Shown here: positions 41,884 through 48,438 of the stretch, piece by piece
Layout: each line of letters opens with the position of its first letter
How positions within the stretch are numbered: the stretch's first letter is position 1
NCBI GenBank assembly: GCA_012184525.1
Contig: WOFQ01000111.1
Coordinates: 1-48,438 of the forward strand
Source of the DNA: Xenoacremonium recifei
Taxonomy: Eukaryota; Ascomycota; Sordariomycetes; Hypocreales; Nectriaceae
Length of the DNA: 48,438 nucleotides
Direction: 5' to 3'
Program-made: the position numbers and the translations under genes
Notes under the pieces: generated by a model
What the model saw: only the letters and a program-made list of their open reading frames with translations
Database searches by the model: none
What the model was told of the DNA's origin: nothing

Positions 41884-44340
41884 ATGGGCACTCCCATTCG
41901 ATCCAATTCCCCGAACTTGGACTTTCTCCCTATTAACCAGCCTCACTCACCGCCTGAGTCTAAGGTCCGGCGTGCTTACTTGTCTTGCGAGCGATGTCGC
42001 AAACGCAAGTCTCGCTGCGAACCACTTCAAGGTCGTTACCAGCCATGTAAGCGCTGTGTTGGGGACAACCAGACTTGCGAGTTCAGAAATACGCGGAGCA
42101 CGAAGCGTCGGGCATCTCGCCAGGATGTTTCACCAAGTCTGGAGCGACGACAGAGCCATGCTCAGGGACGTCAAGAGAGCGAGTCTAGTTGGATGTCACT
42201 GAGCGGGCCTAACCCGAGCCCGGGGACCAATGTCTCAATACTTCCGGAAGAAGAAGTCGCACCAAGCACTGCCCACGAGGCAGTTCCTCCAAAGGAAAGT
42301 GAACGTTCGGATATTCCAGCTCTTGATGCGAGGGCTAGACTGGTCTCAACCCACCTCCACAACACTGCTGATGCGTTGGATCTCTTGACATTCGCTGCCA
42401 CTGGATCTCAAGCTCAGAACAACCCTTCGGTATCATCTGTCGATGGAGGCCAATTGCATCAACCTGAGGCCTCTCCGGTTACTGCCTCTGTTTTGAATGT
42501 ACCAGCGAATCAGGCGAGAAGAGTTAGTCCCTGGCCGAAGTTTATACTCATCCGGAAGGGAGTTGTCTCACAGGACGAAGTCATTGAGTATCTTGATTTC
42601 TTCTTTAAAGTCTTGTGGCCCCTGAAGCCGGTTCTCCCGTCGTACTATCGTGAGAGAAGCCGATACGCGTTGCTCGCTGCAGAGGAGCCTCTTCTTTTGA
42701 CATGCCTCGTCACTCTTGCCTCTCGGTACCATCCACTGTCTGGTAGTCATGGCGAGATCCGGTCCGAGCGAATACATTGGCAGGCGTGGAAGTTCCTGCA
42801 GCGATTCTTGCAATCAGTCATGTGGGGATCGACAACAACCCGGTCTCTCGGGGCTATAGCTGCTATGCTTCTGCTGATTGATTGGCATGTAAAGGCTATC
42901 AATAATACGATGGATTTCACTGAAGGAGATAGCGATGCGATGAGCGGCACTGATGAGACGACGACGAGTTATGGGGCACAGTCGAACGAGTTCAGCTCAC
43001 TCACGGGGCAGAGACGGTATGGGATGACGTCTCTAATGGAGAACCTGAACATTGTCGCGCCGGCGTATCGGAGCAACAAGATGTCTTGGTGAGTACAAGT
43101 ATGAGCCTTATGAGAAAACAACCTGCTTACTTTGTCAGGATCCTGCTCTCTAATGCCATTGCTTTGGCACACGAGGGATGCTGTTTCGACCACGAGGCCC
43201 ATAGTCCTGTCGTCAGTCTCTCTGAAGCAGAGTCTGTAAGGCAAGAATGGAGCCGCCTTGTCTGCGTATTCATCTACCTTGCCGACGAAGGCCTGGCCAC
43301 GCGGTTGGGCCTCGAACCTCTGCTCCCAGAAAAGTCACGACAGGTCGTACGGGACCGATTTTCGACCACATTTGCGGATTCGCTCCCGGACAGTCTGCTC
43401 TGGGAAGGATACTTTGAGCTGTTTGTGGAAGCGAGGAAAGGAAGGGAGTTCTTACATTCATTGAAGAGGAATGGGGCATCCTTGTTGACCTTGAATATGG
43501 TCCCTGATCTAGAGCATCTGAGTCGAGCTCTCAGCCGTTGGAAGCGCCAATATCACCACAGACATGGTAAGTTATTGATTCTTGACAAACCTCACTTGGC
43601 GTCCCGTACTTACCAAAACCATTACCTACAGACTCCAGCACCTTCGTTAGTGCATGCTTGGACATGGAATTCTACTACATCGTCATGTACAGTTTCGCTC
43701 CTGCCGCCCAGGCTCTCCAGTCCTGCTCAGAGAGCACGAACCAGAAGAAAGAAGCACTATCCCGATTTGCAGAACAAGCTGCTCAAGCTAGTCATGATTT
43801 ACTCACTGTTTTGGTGAACATCCTACAGCCGGAACAGCTGGTGGCGTATTTGCCTGTGCGATGTTGGCTCTTTATTGTTGCCGCAAGCTTACACCTGCTA
43901 AAGGTCAGCATCCGAATACATCGCTCCGCTACTGGAATAATTGATATTGACACCCACTATAGGTCACTCTTACGAAGAACCAGCTCATCACGGATTCAGA
44001 CCCTAACATCGGTCTTCTTTGGTCTGTCATCCGCGCCATCCACGACGGATCGCCTGACGACTCACACATGGCCATGCGTTTTTCTAAATTTCTCGGAATA
44101 GTTCTGCAGGCATCCCTGCAAACCTCCTCGGGATCTAAAGCAACCCTAGGAGGGGCGAGCAGTGACAGTGACCAAAGAACAATGCCACTGGGGGAAGATA
44201 TGGCAAATCGAGCTTTTACTTCGGTTATCCTTCAGGACGTGGATACTTGGGAGATCCCTTTTAATTTCGACTTAGCCTCTGATCCGTGGACTTGGTGGGA
44301 TGCGCCACTTGGACGGGATGGCTTCTCTCGGTTCCCCTAG
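41884..44340 (+). CDS. Zn2Cys6 transcription factor (PrtT-like layout)
   Basis: Proposed CDS join(41884..43088,43139..43566,43632..43903,43963..44340), 760 aa. The binuclear zinc cluster is intact near the N-terminus (C35-x2-C38-x6-C45-x9-C55-x2-C58-x6-C65), with a basic RKRKSR inside. A Ser/Pro-rich linker follows. The middle-homology region starts around YFFKVLWPLKPVLPSYY and TCLVTLASRYHPLSG and continues through WILLSNAIALAHE and RLVCVFIYLADEGLATRLG. This order resembles PrtT-type regulators of secreted proteases, but specificity cannot be read from it. Introns are 50-65 bp with good GT-AG sites. Its position beside the D-lactate dehydrogenase/permease pair makes it a candidate regulator of them. 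It converges on the thioesterase gene, stop codons 66 bp apart. Confidence 0.9.
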
Positions 44341-44406
44341 ATGGAGCATTGTCACCGGTGATCTTTGGATAATTGAACACGGCGGTATACAATTGAGGTG
44401 TGGGGT

Positions 44407-45451
44407 CTATGCGGTCTCTGTCTCTATCTTATCCACGGCTTCTATCAAGCTCTGCACCTTGCTCTCTGCCTCCTGTCGACTTTCCTCCTGTAGGTCAAAC
44501 GTCTTGCGCAACTCATCTACCATAAACGGCTTCAGTGGCGCTTTCTTGGCGGCTTGATAATCGAACACGACAATGTCCTCGAAACACCGCGCTGCAGGGC
44601 GCCGAAATTGCTCAGACAAAATGACAGCCTCTAACAGGACGTGGTCTGAGTCGTAGTCCGGCTTGGCAATCAGCTTGTGCAGGACTGTTGTGCGGTCTGG
44701 GTAAGTCATGGGCTATGAAGTATCAGTCTTTCGTATCTTCGCAGAGGTGAGCTGGCTGCGCACAAATTTGTAGTCGGTCTTGATGCTCCGCAGGATCAGG
44801 CCGATGCTCCGAGGCGTCATGAGATCAATCCATTGTTGGCGGTGTTCGGGCTTGCAGGTCGCGATGAAGGACTGGAGGAAATTGACGCGGCCAGATTCTG
44901 CGTAGCGATTGTATACGACGTTGTTGACGTGCCCTGGAAGAGTCAGATTGAGGTTCAATATCACACGTCACCCAGATATCTCTAGAAGGGCTAGAGGTAA
45001 CTCGAAGGAGGCTTTCATACCCTGGGAACTGTTAGCGAAGTATAGCCACAAGTTTGTTGCTCAAACTCACCATACTGTCCTGTTTTTATTGATGTTAGCA
45101 AAAATCCCATTAATATTCGACATGGTTTACAGAACTCACCATATCCCCCCAGACTACGGCATGCCGATCCAGCCCCCTCCATTCTCGCCCGGTCAGGTAT
45201 CCCTCTCGCCCAGCCAAGAGCTCAAGCCAATTGGTCTGAACATGCTGTGAGATCTTCTGCACCTCGGCAGCTTTCTCAGGTGCTAGCTTGAGGGACTGGA
45301 GGCGCTGGAGGCGGGCCTGCAATTGCGAGAGCCAGCGCGGATCGGGCGCGGCCGAGGCTGAGTAGTTTCGCCGAGGGAAGAGTCTCACAGCGCTATGATG
45401 TGTGAAGGCATTGAGATGCGGGAGTCGCGAGAGCCGGAGGGGCGCTTTCAT
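44407..45451 (-). CDS. Mitochondrial hotdog-fold (4HBT) thioesterase-like protein with microexons
   Basis: Proposed CDS complement(join(44407..44712,44764..44933,45021,45071..45079,45140..45451)), 265 aa. The N-terminus MKAPLRLSRLPH to RRNYSAS is a clear mitochondrial presequence. The hotdog active-site segment reads WGDMDSMGHVNNVVYNRY, followed by AESGRVNF and DYKFPMTYPDRTTV. The 9-nt exon (45079-45071) encodes DSM. One further base at 45021, between CCCAG and GTATGA, is needed to complete the Gly codon before HVNN. Without it the downstream frame is lost. Total coding length is a multiple of three. Alternatively a base is missing from the assembly at the end of the 9-nt exon. Presumed acyl-CoA or acyl-carrier hydrolase; substrate unknown. 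Confidence 0.8.
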
Positions 45452-46765
45452 GGCGGAATCGATGAGTTGGTTATGAGAGGGTTGGATGTGAGATGAGAAA
45501 TGGACGGGATTCTGTTGCTGAGATGAATCTCGGCCACGGTTGTTGTCGGCATTTCCCACTCGGTCCGGGACCGAAGGCCGAAAGATCCACTCCTTATCAC
45601 GCCGAGATGCTTATTCTCACGACTTGTACGGAGATTATTGTGAATGATACAGAGGTATTCGAAATCGGTTGTCCATTTCTGACTCTCTCTTACTTATTCC
45701 GCACGGACATTTCTGGAGGGGCGTGTGCATGATACAGTGTGTGGCCACATAATCACACAGTCAGGCGGTACTCCGATGAGCCGAAAGTTGACGTCCTCAG
45801 CAAAGCCAGAATTTCCCTTTGTTCGCCCTTGTTCTTCAAAAGATCCATTTCTGAACACAATGAAAATACATCAACTCCGGGCCATAATAGGATTATTTCA
45901 AGTCATATATATCAGAATAAATTCTACGAATATCGTCCTCCTCCTTTTGCCCCCTTTCTCACGGATTACTCCCGTCACTCAACGCATCTTGTCATGCTGC
46001 ACCGGTGGCCATCAGACGGGATGGCAGACTCAAGGGCTCTTTGTGATGCAGGCAAGAGTGGCCGCGTCATAAAGAAGACACCATGTCTGTCGCCCACCCA
46101 TTCTCAGCGGATGGGCCAATCAACAATCGCAGATGATAGACTGAAACGTCACGGAACGGGGCGGCAAGGTAACCTCCGCCCGCCCTTAATAATTTGTGGA
46201 GACGTCTTCTCTCAAAGGGCATTTGCATCGCCTGGGACTAAATTTTCTAGAGGAACGGCCAGTCGCAGTCCTACCCTATAGCTTAATATATTCAGGATTA
46301 ATTCTACCTTCTTCTAGCTAAACCATGATATGAGTTCGTATATCGAAAATTATTATTATATAATAAAGGCTCATAGAACGTATCGTTTAGTATTTCTTCG
46401 TGGCTTCTGTTGATGTATCACGCGGCGATAATAAATAGGACCTTATCTTCTAAGACGAACAGAAGGTGCCAGTCAAGGAGGCAAGGGTGACAAGCGGGTT
46501 CTCGCAGGAAAGCACAATACTCACGTGATTATTGACATGAGAATATAAATGGTCAATCATGATTATATAAGAAATACGTCGCCCCACATAGGCTTTCCGT
46601 CATCGAAAGCTGGCTCCATCTTCCGCAACCTACATTTATCCCTCAAGGTTTGACACGATCTTGGTGGCTCCAGCCAGATCGATCCGACGCTAAGCTTCGC
46701 CAATCTCTCTGGCGGCGATACTAACCCCCGTCTTAATACCACGTCTGCTCGATCTAACGGAACGG
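45452..46765. other. Divergent intergenic region, no gene seen
   Basis: 1.3 kb between the thioesterase and NLR genes. Open frames at 45.7-46.3 kb show no domains or codon bias, and 46.3-46.6 kb is AT-rich. No repeat or RNA gene was recognised. Confidence 0.45.
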
Positions 46766-48438
46766 ATGGATCGGAGCCAGCCGACGACAAACCCACCATT
46801 GAGGGTCCTCTCTCTCGGTAAGACATCATGCCAACCTAGACGCGGCCTGCCGCTAATAGCTTTAGATGGTGGCGGTATCCGCGGTCTATCTAGCCTTTTG
46901 ATACTGGAAAAGATCATGGAAGAAGTTCGACAAGCCAAAGGTCTCGATCAAGTGCCAAAGCCATGTGATTGTTTCGATTTGATCGGTGGCACAAGCACCG
47001 GAGGGTACGATCCTTCCGCCATCCAGTGACTCTGCTGACGTTATTGCAGGATTATAGCTATCATGCTTGGCAGACTGCGCATGACCGTCGACGAATGTAT
47101 ACGAGCATACAGGAAAGTCGCCCAACAAGCTTTCGTCCCGAAACGAAACTCGATCTTTCCGGCACCTCCGAAAGGTGCTTTCTCCGCTACGCAGTTAGAA
47201 TCGGCTATCAAACAAACGATCAGAGAACACTGTGATGATCCGGAATGTGTGGAGCAACGAAAGCGAGGCATAGATACAATGGAGGCCTGTCCTCATGGAG
47301 AGATGGAATTTCGATATGAATCGTGTACAAAGACGTATGTTTCCCCCAAGACATTGCGACCTGTCCTTAACACCTCCACAGCGTTGTCCTGGCCATCACG
47401 AAAGACAACGTAGATGCTCCACCTACTTTGTTCACGACGTATGACTCATCGGCTAGTCTCTCTGGATGCACGATCTGGCAGGTGGCAAGGGCGACATCTG
47501 CAGCGACTACGTTCTTCAAATCGATACGACTCGGCCGAGATAATATCGAGTTCATCGATGCCGGTTTTGGCTATAATAACCCTTGTGAGGTTCTTATTAC
47601 AGAGGCCCAAAAACAGTTTACGAACCGGGAACAAATACAAATCCTCAGCATTGGCACAGGACTCGGCAATGTTGTTGCCATCGATAATACCAGGAAATCG
47701 ATCCTCAAGGCGCTAAAAAAAATGGCGACGACTTCGAAGAAGGTCTCTATACGGCTTGACGAGAGATTTGGTGATGGCGGAGTCTATCATCGATTTAACG
47801 TTGAGCGTGGCTTAGAAGATGTTACACTGTCTGATTGGGAGAAGGCGAGCAGTATCTCTGCACACACGCGAAATTACCTGGCGGAGAATGAGAGAGCAAT
47901 TAAGAAGTTCGTCAACGTCTTCACCGGAGCAAACCGATCTAAACCCAATATAGGCGTGGTAGAGTCATCTAGAACAGAGAGTTAGTTCATTGAGGGCTAT
48001 GCAGAGTCTAAGTTTCTGGCTAACAAATTCAAAGGCCGCACTATTCGTTATATCCCGTTCCCTGAAAACAAAAATTTTGTAGACCGGACTGATATAATCA
48101 AAACACTCAAAGACATGCTCTTTGCGCAGACAGATGCCTCGCAAGTTGCGCTTGTTGGGTTGGGCGGGATGGGCAAGACTCAAATTGCCCTTCACTTGGC
48201 GCATTGGATGAAGGAGAACAAGCCCGAGTTCTCTGTGCTTTGGATCCCTGCCTACAGCATGGCTAGCTTTGAACAGGCATGCACAAAGCTTCTGGCAAAG
48301 CTCAAGATCCCATATTCGAAAGAGGAAGACGCCAAAGAATTAGTCCAGCAGCATCTTAGTTCTGAGAAGGCTGGAAGCTGGTTCCTTATCATCGATAATA
48401 TTGATGATGCCAGCATCCTAGATGGGACCGAGCAGCAA
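46766..48438 (+). CDS. Patatin-NB-ARC NLR protein (N-terminal part, runs off the window)
   Basis: Proposed exons 46766..46817, 46860..47004, 47050..47334, 47382..47980, 48035..>48438. The N-terminal patatin phospholipase domain has DGGGIRG near 19, the nucleophile motif GTSTGG near 60, and FIDAGFGYNNP near 220 supplying the second catalytic residue. After a linker come the NB-ARC P-loop GLGGMGKTQIALHLA (near 402) and a Walker-B-like WFLIIDNIDD at the window end. C-terminal repeats, often TPR in this class, lie outside the window. Fungal NLRs of this build include Neurospora PLP-1, which triggers regulated cell death in germlings. The first intron is only 42 bp and in frame, so 14 extra residues could instead be retained. 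All catalytic residues are intact. Confidence 0.9.

Noticed and set aside
45725..46281. Open frames of 115 and 180 codons before the NLR gene
   Set aside because: They overlap in different frames with no domain, and the surrounding DNA has intergenic composition.
1..48438. CRISPR arrays, rRNA genes, bacterial operon signals
   Set aside because: No regularly spaced repeats, no rRNA signature and no Shine-Dalgarno-led gene strings. The window is typical fungal nuclear DNA.

Overview
The window is nuclear DNA of a filamentous ascomycete (Pezizomycotina). This rests on short introns of about 45-120 bp with GTRNGT donors and CTAAC/CTGAC branch sites, Zn2Cys6 regulators, a HET-domain gene, a patatin-NB-ARC NLR, a microbial-type opsin, many MFS and dehydrogenase genes, and an intron-bearing tRNA gene. 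I cannot name the species. Exon boundaries were set by hand, using frame, splice signals and conservation of the recognised families.

Left part (1-9.5 kb): a HET-domain heterokaryon-incompatibility gene with a one-base frameshift is followed by a compact set: a Zn2Cys6 regulator, a 3-hydroxyacyl-CoA-dehydrogenase-family enzyme, an SDR and a stand-alone histidinol-dehydrogenase-like enzyme. The two promoter regions serving the three enzymes share unusual CGGAG/CTCCG palindromes. This looks like a small regulated catabolic cluster of three successive dehydrogenases, substrate unknown.

Middle (9.5-34 kb): mostly housekeeping or stand-alone genes. These are a FATP/Fat1-type very-long-chain acyl-CoA synthetase with CCTCGG fatty-acid-response cores upstream, a long Kelch/BTB (Ral2/LZTR1-like) protein with a 2.8 kb gene-free leader region, a 1-Cys peroxiredoxin, an interrupted tRNA-Arg(UCG), a DUF3336/patatin lipase, a proton-pump-type opsin, a zinc-free MDR oxidoreductase, a GNAT acetyltransferase and a DHA1-type MFS exporter. 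The 24.2-27.1 kb stretch is gene-free and partly AT-rich.

Right part (34-48.4 kb): a two-module DUF427 protein, a Gal80-like Gfo/Idh protein lacking the usual catalytic lysine, an ACS/Dal5-type MFS permease divergent from a mitochondrial D-lactate dehydrogenase, and a second Zn2Cys6 regulator. The permease, dehydrogenase and regulator may form a carboxylate uptake and oxidation unit. A mitochondrial hotdog thioesterase follows, whose reading frame needs a 9-nt microexon plus a 1-nt exon. The window ends inside a patatin-NB-ARC NLR. The segment is therefore bracketed by two genes of the fungal self/non-self recognition type.

The most unusual observations are the 53-nt insertion in the T-loop of the tRNA-Arg gene, the microexon chain in the thioesterase gene, and the palindrome-linked dehydrogenase cluster around the catabolic-looking HisD homologue.
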